Shown piece after piece: positions 1 to 5,402 of a DNA stretch of 5,961 nt. The stretch lies in the NCBI GenBank assembly GCA_023406225.1, contig JAEXWS010000131.1:1-5961 (forward strand), read 5' to 3'. The translations under genes were made by a program, and so were the position numbers. Positions within the stretch are counted from its first letter, which is position 1. Every line of letters starts with the position of its first letter. A model generated the notes under the pieces. It saw nothing but the letters and a program-made list of their open reading frames with translations, made no database searches and was not told the DNA's origin. This DNA is from Bacillota bacterium (lineage in GTDB: Bacteria > Bacillota > Clostridia > Oscillospirales > Oscillospiraceae).

Positions 1-72
1 CATGGAGAGACTGGTGGCGGCGGAGATCCGCCGTTCGGTCCGCTCCTGGGTCCTGGTCCGGTTCTTGTGCAA
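1..72 (-). CDS. 5' end of an unidentified protein gene, cut by the window edge
   Basis: Only the first 24 codons are visible and the frame is still open at position 1. The start chosen is TTG at 70-72, because AAGGAGGTG (minus strand, 79-87) sits 8 nt upstream of it and nothing comparable precedes the in-frame ATG at 97-99. The visible peptide begins MHKNRTRTQERTERRISAAT. It is rich in Arg and Thr, with no signal peptide or membrane segment and no motif I recognise. A separate promoter lies just upstream, so the gene is probably transcribed independently of pncB. Using the ATG instead would add nine residues. The product cannot be named from so short a piece. Confidence 0.6.
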   Translation of the reverse strand, partial: MHKNRTRTQERTERRISAATSLSM

Positions 73-116
73 GGCGGCCACCTCCTTTTTCCACAGCATC
101 GACGGCTTATCGTAGT

Positions 117-145
117 ATTATACTGAAAAACGCCTGTTTCCGCAA
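117..145 (-). promoter_or_regulatory. SigA-type promoter for the left-edge gene
   Basis: On the minus strand, -35 TTGCGG (140-145) and a perfect -10 TATAAT (117-122) are separated by exactly 17 bp. Transcription would start near 110, giving a leader of about 40 nt to the TTG start. The -35 box matches consensus at only three of six positions, all in the TTG part. Confidence 0.7.
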
Positions 146-167
146 CCACAATTCTGTTACACTTTTT

Positions 168-203
168 TGAAATAAAGCCAGCCCCGCCTTCCGGCGGGGC
201 TGG
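168..203 (-). terminator. Rho-independent terminator after pncB
   Basis: Arms CCAGCCCCGCC (178-188) and GGCGGGGCTGG (193-203) form a perfect 11-bp GC-rich stem with a 4-nt loop. It starts 5 nt beyond the pncB stop. On the minus strand the stem is followed by CTTTATTTC, an interrupted U tract. On the plus strand it is followed by AAAAATC, which does not fit termination, so the site serves pncB. Confidence 0.85.
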
Positions 204-208
204 AAAAA

Positions 209-1657
209 TCACCGGTTCTGCCGCAGCAGCTCCTGTTTGATGTCCCACAGCCTCTGCGAGAGGTCCACATAGTAATTGTGGGGATTTTCAAACCGCTTCA
301 CCTCGTCCCAGAGGGTATCCACCTGCTCCAGGCAGTACTTCTGGATCTCCTGGAGGGACGGGCGGCGGTACACCAGCTCGCCGCCCCGGAACACCTGCAC
401 CTGCAGGGGCCGGGCGGTGTAGTCGGTGATGGTCTTGCGCTTCCAGGTGGCCCGGGGGTCAAACAGCTCCAGGGGCGCGCTCCCGTCCACCACCTCGTCG
501 TGCACGGCGATATAGTCCGCCTCCGCCTTGCCCGTGGCGTTGTCGTACAGGCGGTAGGTCTTTTTGAAGTGTGGGATGGTGATCTTGTCGATGTTCTCGC
601 TGACCTTGATCTTGGGCACGATGGCCCCCGCCTCATCCTCCACGGCGGCCAGCTTATAGACGCCGCCGAACACCGGCTCGCTCCGGGCTGTGATCATCCG
701 CTCGCCCACGCCGAAGAGGTCGATCTTGGCGTCCTGGAGCAGCAGGTCCCGGATCAGGTACTCGTCCAGGGAGTTGGACGCGGAGATCTGGCATTCGCTC
801 CAGCCCGCCTCGTCCAGCATCTTCCGGGCCTCCCGGGTGAGATAGGCCATGTCGCCGGAATCCAGACGGATGCCGCACTTGGTGATGCCCAGGGGCCTCA
901 GCACGTCGTTAAAGGCCCGGATGGCGTCCGGCACGCCGGATCTGAGCGTGTTGTAGGTGTCCACCAGGAGGGTGGCGTTGGTGGGATAGATCTCGCAGTA
1001 TTTTTTGAACGCCTCATACTGGCTGTCGAACATCTGGACCCAGGCGTGGGCCATGGTGCCGCCGGCGGGAACGCCGTAAAGCTGGTCCGAGATGGTGCAG
1101 GCCGTGCCCCTGCAGCCGCCGATATAGGCCGCCCGGGCGCCGGAGATGGCGCCGTCGGTGCCCTGGGCCCGGCGGGAGCCGAACTCCAGCACCGTCCGCC
1201 CCTGGGCCGCCCGTACGATGCGGTTGGCCTTGGTGGCGATGAGGCTCTGGTGGTTGATGGTGAGGAGGAGGAACGTCTCGACGAGCTGGGCCTGGATGGC
1301 CGGGGCCCGGACCGTCAGCACCGGCTCCCGGGGGAAGATGGGCGTGCCCTCGGGGATGGCCCAGATGTCGCCGGTGAAGCGGAACGTCTCCAGAAACTTC
1401 AAAAACTCCTCGGAGAAAATGCCCTTCCCCCGGAGATAGTCCACGTCCTCCGGGCTGAAATGCAGGTTTTCAATATAGTCGACAATCTGATCCAGGCCCG
1501 CGCAGATGGCGAAGCCGCCCTTGTCCGGCACATTGCGGAAAAACACGTCGAAATACGTGATCCGGTCCTTCATGCCCGCCTGGAAATAGCCGTTGCCCAT
1601 GGTCAGCTCATAGAAGTCACAGAGCATGGTCATGTTCAATTTCTCTTGGGTACTCAT
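209..1657 (-). CDS. pncB: nicotinate phosphoribosyltransferase (NAD salvage)
   Basis: This cytosolic enzyme joins nicotinate to PRPP, with ATP use, to give nicotinate mononucleotide, the first step of Preiss-Handler NAD salvage. The protein is 482 aa, the usual length for the longer Gram-positive form. It opens with a family-typical N-terminus (MTMLCDFYELTMGNGY, 9-24). The core has LEFGSRRAQGTDGA (157-170) and GTMAHAWVQMF (200-210), in which H204 matches the histidine phosphorylated during catalysis in the family. LDSGDM (265-270) lies in the phosphoribosyl-binding half. The ATG at 1655-1657 is preferred. It follows GAGGTG at proper spacing, and the in-frame ATG 23 codons upstream lies at the -35 box, ahead of the likely transcription start. 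The gene is divergent from coaW and ends in its own terminator, so it is probably monocistronic. Confidence 0.96.
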   Translation of the reverse strand: MSTQEKLNMTMLCDFYELTMGNGYFQAGMKDRITYFDVFFRNVPDKGGFAICAGLDQIVDYIENLHFSPEDVDYLRGKGIFSEEFLKFLETFRFTGDIWAIPEGTPIFPREPVLTVRAPAIQAQLVETFLLLTINHQSLIATKANRIVRAAQGRTVLEFGSRRAQGTDGAISGARAAYIGGCRGTACTISDQLYGVPAGGTMAHAWVQMFDSQYEAFKKYCEIYPTNATLLVDTYNTLRSGVPDAIRAFNDVLRPLGITKCGIRLDSGDMAYLTREARKMLDEAGWSECQISASNSLDEYLIRDLLLQDAKIDLFGVGERMITARSEPVFGGVYKLAAVEDEAGAIVPKIKVSENIDKITIPHFKKTYRLYDNATGKAEADYIAVHDEVVDGSAPLELFDPRATWKRKTITDYTARPLQVQVFRGGELVYRRPSLQEIQKYCLEQVDTLWDEVKRFENPHNYYVDLSQRLWDIKQELLRQNR

Positions 1658-1697
1658 ATCACACCTCAATTTTTCATGATCGGGTGGCGCTCTCCTG

Positions 1698-1726
1698 ATT
1701 ATAAGCGGCTCCGGCGGGAAAAGCAA
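1698..1726 (-). promoter_or_regulatory. Promoter of pncB
   Basis: On the minus strand, -35 TTGCTT (1721-1726) and a perfect -10 TATAAT (1698-1703) stand 17 bp apart. The start point would be near 1691, giving a leader of about 34 nt, too short for a riboswitch. The weak -35 half (TTG only) leaves room for activator dependence, but no activator site is identified. Confidence 0.75.
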
Positions 1727-1753
1727 TCGTTTTGCAAAATTTCCGTCAAAAAT

Positions 1754-1774
1754 TTGTCAATTTCGGATTGACAA
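1754..1774. promoter_or_regulatory. Perfect palindrome over the coaW -35 box, candidate operator
   Basis: TTGTCAAT (1754-1761) and ATTGACAA (1767-1774) are exact inverted repeats around TTCGG. The right arm contains the coaW -35 hexamer TTGACA, so a bound dimer would block that promoter. Its edge lies 28 bp upstream of the pncB -35. A related half-site, CGTCAAAAAT, lies at 1744-1753, and a second small palindrome, TTTTGCAAAA, at 1730-1739. A niacin- or CoA-responsive regulator would fit the flanking genes, but I cannot match the sequence to a known operator. Confidence 0.5.
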
Positions 1775-1796
1775 GGCCCCTCCCCTCCCCTATCAT
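1768..1796 (+). promoter_or_regulatory. Strong SigA-type promoter of coaW and the HD-domain gene
   Basis: A perfect -35 TTGACA (1768-1773) and -10 TATCAT (1791-1796, five of six matches) are separated by 17 bp. The spacer is almost pure C/T on the plus strand. The start point would be near 1803, with a leader of about 50 nt. Confidence 0.85.
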
Positions 1797-1813
1797 GGGA
1801 AGCATGGGAAACA

Positions 1814-1830
1814 GCGGCGGTCCGCGCCGC
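1814..1830 (+). other. Small GC hairpin in the coaW leader
   Basis: GCGGCG (1814-1819) and CGCCGC (1825-1830) can pair around a 5-nt loop, with a register-shifted alternative one base along. It lies between the predicted transcription start and the AAAGGG ribosome-binding site (1837-1842). That site is 10 nt from the ATG, longer than usual. No T run follows the stem, so it is not a terminator. It could only stabilise the 5' end or space the ribosome site. Confidence 0.3.
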
Positions 1831-1852
1831 CGGAAGAAAGGGTTTTTTCATC

Positions 1853-2692
1853 ATGGAAGTGATCTTAGGCATCGATATCGGCGGCTCCACGACGAAGATC
1901 GTGGGCCTGGGGACCGACGGCGGCGTGGTGTCCATGCTGCGGGTCCGGGCGGAGGACCAGGTGACCAGCCTCTACGGGGCGCTGGGCAACTATCTCACCA
2001 GCAACGGCCTCAGCCTGAAGGACATCCGGCGGGTGGTGCTCACCGGCGTCGGATCTACCTTTGTGGAGGGCGATATCTACGGCCTGCCCACCTGCAAGGT
2101 GGACGAATTCCAGGCCAACGGCGCGGGCGGGCTGGCCCTCTCCGGGCAGACGTCCGCCGTGGTGGTATCCATGGGCACCGGCACCGCCTTCCTCTGGGCG
2201 GAAAAGGACGGGACCGTGCGGCACCTCTGCGGCAGCGGCATCGGCGGGGGAACGCTGGGCGGCCTGTGCCGCAAGCTGGTGGGCATGGAGCGCTTCGGCC
2301 AGATCAAAAAGCTGGCGGCCCAGGGCCGTTTGAGCCAGGTGGACCTGACCATCGCGGACATCTCCCAAAACGCCGCGGCCACCCTGGACCCGGACATGAC
2401 CGCCGCCAATTTCGGAAACCTCGCGGAGGACGCCTCCCCCGCGGACCTGGCCGCCGGAGCGGTGAACCTGGTGCTCCAGGCCATCGGCACCATGACGGTG
2501 CTGGCCTGCCAGAGCTGCGGGTGCGATACGGTGGTGCTCACCGGGTCCATGACCACCCTGGACCAGGCGGAGGCGAATTTCCGGCTGTTTGAAAAGCTGT
2601 ACGGCCTGCGCTATATCATCCCCGAAAACGCCACCTTCGCCACCGCCATCGGCGCGGGCCTGTGCAGTCTGCGGAAGCGGGCGCTGAAATGA
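1853..2692 (+). CDS. coaW: type II pantothenate kinase (CoaW)
   Basis: The enzyme phosphorylates pantothenate with ATP, the first committed step of coenzyme A synthesis, in the cytosol. The 279-aa protein has the ASKHA fold signature of type II PanK. The phosphate-1 loop is GIDIGGSTTKIVGL (6-19). VDEFQANGAGG (83-93) has E85 where the family's catalytic glutamate lies. SMGTGTAF (106-113) is followed by GSGIGGGTLGGL (127-138). DMTAANFGN (181-189) closely parallels the same stretch of S. aureus CoaW as I remember it. The C-terminus is TFATAIGAGLCSL (261-273). Length is close to the roughly 267 aa of the staphylococcal enzyme. Type II enzymes are generally insensitive to CoA feedback, so transcriptional control at the palindrome upstream would matter. 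The downstream HD gene overlaps it by 4 bp. A BadF/BcrA-type ATPase is the alternative, but the DMTAANFG block argues against that. Confidence 0.92.
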   Translation: MEVILGIDIGGSTTKIVGLGTDGGVVSMLRVRAEDQVTSLYGALGNYLTSNGLSLKDIRRVVLTGVGSTFVEGDIYGLPTCKVDEFQANGAGGLALSGQTSAVVVSMGTGTAFLWAEKDGTVRHLCGSGIGGGTLGGLCRKLVGMERFGQIKKLAAQGRLSQVDLTIADISQNAAATLDPDMTAANFGNLAEDASPADLAAGAVNLVLQAIGTMTVLACQSCGCDTVVLTGSMTTLDQAEANFRLFEKLYGLRYIIPENATFATAIGAGLCSLRKRALK

Positions 2693-3681
2693 CGCCCCTT
2701 TCCTACCATCCCTCCGTGCCGGACTTTCTGGCGGAGCTCGCCGCCGCGCCGCCCATGGAGCGGCTGCGGGACGTGGGGATGAACTGCGGGTGCCAGTACA
2801 CGTCCTTTCCCCGGTTCCTGGCCTGCACGCCCTACTCCCGTTTCGACCACAGCCTGGGCGTGGGGCTGATCGTGTGGCATTTCACCGGGGACGCCGCCCA
2901 GGCGGCGGCGGGCCTGCTCCATGACGTGTCCACCCCCGCCTTCGCCCACGCGGTGGACTTCCTGAACGGCGACCATCTGCGCCAGGAGTCCACGGAGGCG
3001 GGCACGGAGGCGGCGATCGCCGGGTCGCCGGCTCTGCAGGCGGCGCTGGGGCGGCACGGCCTCGCCACGGCGGACGTGGCGGATCACCACCGCTTTCCCA
3101 TCGCGGACAACGACACACCCCGCCTCTCGGCGGACCGGCTGGAATACACCCTGGGGAATCTTCTCCACTACGGCCTCGCCGCTCCGGCGGAGTTGGAACG
3201 CTTTTACGGGGACCTGACGGTGGGGGAAAACGAGGACGGCGCGCCGGAGCTGACCTTTCGCACCCGTTCCGCGGCGGCGGCCTTCACCCTGGCGGCCCTG
3301 CGGTGCGCCCGCATCTACGTGGCGGACGAGGACCGCTTCGCCATGCAGGCCCTGGCTAACCTGCTGGGGCTGGCGCTCAGCCGGGGCGTTCTGCGCCAGG
3401 AGGACCTGAGCGGCACGGAATCCTCCGTGATCCGCCTGCTGGAGGCGGACGCGGTCTGCGCCCCGCTTTGGAAGGCATTCCGGGGCTATCACCGCGTTTT
3501 CGTCCGCAAAACGCGGCCAACGTCGGGAAATTGGCTCCGCGTTCCCGCCAAGCTGCGCTTCATCGACCCCCTGGCGGCCGGATACGGGCGGGTATCGTCC
3601 TGGGATCCGGAGGTCCGGGACGCGCTGGACGCTTTCCGGCAAACAACGTTCGATCACTGGATCGGCCCCTCGGAAACATAA
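2689..3681 (+). CDS. HD-domain phosphohydrolase-like protein, SAMHD1/dNTPase-like but divergent
   Basis: The ATG shares ATGA with the coaW stop and has no convincing ribosome site of its own, so translation is probably coupled to coaW. The 330-aa soluble protein keeps all four expected HD metal ligands: H54 in RFDHSLGVG (51-59), H78-D79 in GLLHD (75-79) and D149 in SADRLEY (147-153). The stretches around H54 and HD resemble SAMHD1/YwfO-type dNTP triphosphohydrolases. In those the HD is followed by GHxPFSH. Here it reads STPAFAH (81-87), and the later HE pair reads QE (99-100). Two catalytic histidines therefore appear replaced, by T82 and Q99. The C-terminal 130 residues match nothing I recognise. 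A phosphatase acting on a nucleotide or CoA-pathway intermediate, or a non-catalytic binding protein, are both possible. Confidence 0.85.
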   Translation: MTPLSYHPSVPDFLAELAAAPPMERLRDVGMNCGCQYTSFPRFLACTPYSRFDHSLGVGLIVWHFTGDAAQAAAGLLHDVSTPAFAHAVDFLNGDHLRQESTEAGTEAAIAGSPALQAALGRHGLATADVADHHRFPIADNDTPRLSADRLEYTLGNLLHYGLAAPAELERFYGDLTVGENEDGAPELTFRTRSAAAAFTLAALRCARIYVADEDRFAMQALANLLGLALSRGVLRQEDLSGTESSVIRLLEADAVCAPLWKAFRGYHRVFVRKTRPTSGNWLRVPAKLRFIDPLAAGYGRVSSWDPEVRDALDAFRQTTFDHWIGPSET

Positions 3682-3710
3682 CCGCCGGCCATGCCGGCGG
3701 TCTTCTTTAT
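3681..3710 (+). terminator. Terminator of the coaW-HD operon
   Basis: ACCGCCGGC (3681-3689) and GCCGGCGGT (3693-3701) form a perfect 9-bp stem with a CAT loop, followed by CTTCTTTAT. The first base of the stem is the last base of the HD gene's TAA stop, so the hairpin begins directly at the end of the gene. Confidence 0.85.
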
Positions 3711-3712
3711 AC

Positions 3713-3743
3713 AAAAAAGCCCCGGTACATTCGTACCGGGGCT
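3713..3743 (-). terminator. Minus-strand terminator, left copy of the repeated hairpin
   Basis: AGCCCCGGTAC (3718-3728) and GTACCGGGGCT (3733-3743) make a perfect 11-bp stem. Read on the minus strand it runs straight into six T residues (complement of the A run at 3713-3718), the best U tract in this region. It would stop transcripts of the zinc-ribbon gene after they cross the hairpin array. In the plus direction the stem is followed by CAGCCTG and should not terminate. Confidence 0.75.
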
Positions 3744-3973
3744 CAGCCTGTCGAAAAAGCCTCGCAGAGTTCGCGCCCGGAGGCGCGAAGAAAATCAGAT
3801 CCATGTTCTCCGGCGACATGCGCGTCGGAGAACATACATCTCGGTCCGTAAGTGTGCGAGCTGTCCGCTCGCAGCGGACAGAGCGTGCGCGCGACGGGCC
3901 GCGGCCTGCTCGAAAAAGTGCCTTCGGCACTTTTTCGACAGACTCAAGCCCCGGTACATTCGTACCGGGGCTT
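3718..3973. repeat. Multi-hairpin intergenic element with repeated ends
   Basis: This 256-bp non-coding stretch lies between two convergent genes. From left to right it holds: the AGCCCCGGTAC hairpin (3718-3743); CTGTCGAAAAAG (3748-3759); an 8-bp stem with CGGA loop (3770-3789); a 13-bp stem with one G-U pair and loop ACATGCG (3803-3835); a 9-bp stem with loop CGC (3861-3881); a 13-bp perfect stem with loop TTC (3910-3938); CTTTTTCGACAG (3930-3941), the exact inverse of the second item; and a second copy of the first hairpin (3946-3973). The ends therefore form an imperfect inverted repeat of about 42 bp. No target duplication and no protein gene are seen. It could be a non-autonomous mobile repeat, a bidirectional terminator cassette, or a structured 3' UTR. 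Confidence 0.7.
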
Positions 3974-3975
3974 TT
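3946..3975 (+). terminator. Plus-strand terminator, right copy of the repeated hairpin
   Basis: AAGCCCCGGTAC (3946-3957) and GTACCGGGGCTT (3962-3973) form a 12-bp stem with loop ATTC, continuing into TTTTGGG on the plus strand. The T run is short. Together with the left copy, each hairpin has its T run on the side facing out of the element, so the pair could end transcription leaving in either direction. Confidence 0.6.
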
Positions 3976-3981
3976 GGGTTC

Positions 3982-4410
3982 TTATTCCTCGCCGCCGGAC
4001 TCCTCGTCCGCAAGGCCCGTCAGATCGAACTCCAGCTTCTCCCCGCAATTGGGGCAGATCACCTGGCCGTCCTCCAGAACGGAATCGTCAAAATAGATCG
4101 TCTCCTCGCAGGTGGGGCAGGTGGTGGCGTAGCAGTCCTCGTCCTCATCCAGCTCGTCGTACTCATACTCGCCGTCATCCTCGTCCTCATCGCCGAAGAG
4201 CACGTCCTCCACGTCCTCCAGATCGTCGCTGACGGCGTCCAGGCCGTCGCCCAGCTCCATCTGCATGTCCTTCAGATCCTCGATCTCCAGGGCCATGTCG
4301 TCCAGCACGTCGATGATGGCGGAGAGCAGCTTGCCCTCCTTCTTCCCGGTATCCAGTTCCATGCCCTCGGCCAGGCCCTTCAGATAAGCAACCTTCTCAG
4401 TGATTTCCAT
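3982..4410 (-). CDS. CD1247-like acidic protein with C-terminal zinc ribbon
   Basis: The product is 142 aa. The N-terminal part, MEITEKVAYLKGLAEGMELD then KEGKLLSAIIDVLDDMALEI (24-43), matches my memory of the CD1247 N-terminal domain of clostridial proteins, whose function is not established. A heptad-like helical segment runs to about residue 70. A highly acidic Asp/Glu linker (74-92) follows, then a zinc ribbon with C98, C101, C119 and C122 in CPTC and CPNC knuckles. There is no signal peptide or membrane segment. The ATG is supported by AAAGGAG 8 nt upstream. An in-frame start 28 codons earlier would run into the hairpin array and is rejected. I recall this family lying beside efp in clostridia, which fits here. 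No clear promoter is visible between efp and this gene. A role in RNA, ribosome or transcription binding is only a guess from the zinc ribbon. Confidence 0.85.
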   Translation of the reverse strand: MEITEKVAYLKGLAEGMELDTGKKEGKLLSAIIDVLDDMALEIEDLKDMQMELGDGLDAVSDDLEDVEDVLFGDEDEDDGEYEYDELDEDEDCYATTCPTCEETIYFDDSVLEDGQVICPNCGEKLEFDLTGLADEESGGEE

Positions 4411-4471
4411 AATAGCAGCTCCTTTCGTTATTAAAAGTAGCGATCTCGTTTTCTCGTTCTCTTGTCCCCGT

Positions 4472-4686
4472 CCCTTCCGCGCCCACAGACGCAAGGAAGG
4501 GGGTCTAGGGGGAACCTATGGTTCCACCAGTTCTTCCGCCTTCGGCGGAAGAACCAATTGAAATCCATTTTCGGCAGGACACGCGCCTGCCGAAAATTCC
4601 CCGACCCAGCCGCCCCGGGCGGCGTTCACCAGTGACCGACGTCACTGGTGGGGGGATTTAAAGGGGGGACGGCAGTCCCCCCCTTT
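4472..4686. repeat. Second multi-hairpin array, between efp and the zinc-ribbon gene
   Basis: The 279-bp gap between efp and the zinc-ribbon gene is largely consecutive inverted repeats: CCCTTCC/GGAAGGG (4472-4501, with an inner GCG/CGC); GGAACC/GGTTCC (4511-4525); an 11-bp perfect stem with TTC loop (4530-4554); a 12-bp perfect stem with loop ACACGCG (4567-4597); GCCGCCC/GGGCGGC (4609-4623); a 10-bp perfect stem with CGAC loop (4627-4650); and the efp terminator (4661-4686). No open frame with a ribosome site is seen. Stems are unrelated in sequence to those at 3718-3973, but two loop types recur. It may be structured 3' UTR, stacked terminators, or accumulated palindromic repeats. Confidence 0.7.
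4656..4686 (-). terminator. Terminator of efp
   Basis: GGGGGGAC (4663-4670) and GTCCCCCC (4675-4682) pair around GGCA. The stem extends through AAA/TTT with one bulged C. On the minus strand it begins 4 nt after the efp stop and is followed by TTTAAATC. The U tract is short, so partial read-through into the zinc-ribbon gene is possible. Confidence 0.7.
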
Positions 4687-4689
4687 ATC

Positions 4690-5259
4690 TCACTCCTTGC
4701 AGCGGCTCAGATATTCGCCGGTGCGGGTGTCGATGGTGATCTTGTCGCCCGCGTTGATGAACAGGGGCACCTTGATCTGCGCGCCGGTCTCCAGCGTGGC
4801 GGGCTTGGTGACGTTGGTGGCGGTGTCGCCCTTCACGCCGGGCTCCGTGTCGGTGACCACCAGATCCATGAAGTTGGGCACTTCCACGCTGAACACGCTG
4901 CCTTTGTAGCTCAGCAGCTTGCACACGGTGTTCTCCTTCACGAACTTGAAGGCGTCGCCCAGCACGTCCCGGTTCAGCGGGGTCATGTCGAAGGTCTCGG
5001 GGTCCATGAAGTAGTACAGGTCGCCGTCGGCGTAGCTGTACTCGGCGTCCTTGCGCTCCACGAAGGCCTGCTCGAACTTCGCGGTGGGGTTGAAGGACGT
5101 CTCGGTGACGCCTCCGGTGACGACGTTGCGCATCTTGGTGCGCACGAACGCGGCGCCCTTTCCGGGCTTCACGTGCTGGAACTCCACCACGGTCATGACT
5201 TTCCCTTCCATCTCGAAGGTGACGCCGTTGCGGAACTCGCCGGCAGTAATCGTAGGCAT
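4690..5259 (-). CDS. efp: elongation factor P
   Basis: EF-P binds between the ribosomal P and E sites and relieves stalling at consecutive prolines. The 189-aa protein has the three expected beta-barrel domains. The N-terminal KOW-like domain carries the [10 protein letters not shown] loop (29-38), with K34 at its tip, the residue that is modified in many bacteria. The OB domains follow, including [12 protein letters not shown] (124-135) and the near-C-terminal TGEYLSR (180-186) seen in most EF-Ps. Full length is normal. The ATG follows GAGGAGG at 7-nt spacing, a very strong site. The gene lies 143 bp after yqeG and has its own promoter, plus a leader that can fold over the ribosome site. No modification enzyme (EpmA, EarP or YmfI type) is present in the window. 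Confidence 0.97.
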   Translation of the reverse strand: MPTITAGEFRNGVTFEMEGKVMTVVEFQHVKPGKGAAFVRTKMRNVVTGGVTETSFNPTAKFEQAFVERKDAEYSYADGDLYYFMDPETFDMTPLNRDVLGDAFKFVKENTVCKLLSYKGSVFSVEVPNFMDLVVTDTEPGVKGDTATNVTKPATLETGAQIKVPLFINAGDKITIDTRTGEYLSRCKE

Positions 5260-5265
5260 AGGTTT

Positions 5266-5314
5266 TCCTCCTCACAAATCTTACGAGAAAACGACCTGTG
5301 GAGGACATTTTCTC
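5266..5314 (-). promoter_or_regulatory. efp leader with alternative pairing over the Shine-Dalgarno
   Basis: On the minus strand, GAGAAAA (5308-5314) and TTTTCTC (5285-5291) form a 7-bp stem with a 16-nt loop. Inside the loop, TCCTCC (5300-5305) is exactly complementary to GGAGGA of the efp ribosome site (5266-5271). The leader is about 80 nt from the predicted start point. Loop-to-SD pairing would hide the ribosome site, whereas the free hairpin would expose it. Six complementary bases can arise by chance opposite any strong SD. Confidence 0.3.
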
Positions 5315-5345
5315 AATTTTACAGACCAGTCAAATTACCTCTGAT

Positions 5346-5374
5346 ATTTTATCCTATGTTGTCCGCTATTGCAA
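5346..5374 (-). promoter_or_regulatory. Promoter of efp
   Basis: On the minus strand, -35 TTGCAA (5369-5374, four of six matches) and -10 TAAAAT (5346-5351, five of six) are 17 bp apart, in the AT-rich gap after yqeG. No convincing terminator separates yqeG from this promoter, so efp may receive both its own and read-through transcription. Confidence 0.7.
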
Positions 5375-5402
5375 GTATTTTTCCAACCTTTCCGCCGTTT
5401 TT

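Noticed and set aside
278..1771. 497-codon open frame on the plus strand opposite pncB
   Set aside because: It is the antisense of a clear pncB. Its His/Gly/Val/Leu-rich translation is typical of antisense frames in GC-rich DNA, and its ATG lacks a ribosome site.
1754..1774. Rex (NADH sensor) operator
   Set aside because: The outer TTGT...ACAA resembles a Rex site, but the half-sites are three bases too far apart for the usual 18-bp form.
1804..2592. Leaderless upstream start at ATG 1804 overlapping coaW in another frame
   Set aside because: The translation is Gly/Arg-rich shadow with no ribosome site, while coaW in its own frame is unmistakable.
2611..3930. 439-codon minus-strand frame opposite the HD gene
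   Set aside because: It is Arg-rich low-complexity shadow translation. It crosses two terminators and the hairpin array and has no recognisable motif.
3691..4434. Plus-strand frame running through the hairpin element and the zinc-ribbon gene
   Set aside because: It is antisense to a well-supported gene. Its hydrophobic stretch is the reverse reading of Asp/Glu codons, not a real membrane segment.
3718..4686. CRISPR array
   Set aside because: The repeats are inverted, with differing stems. There is no set of equal direct repeats with regular spacers, and no cas gene is present.
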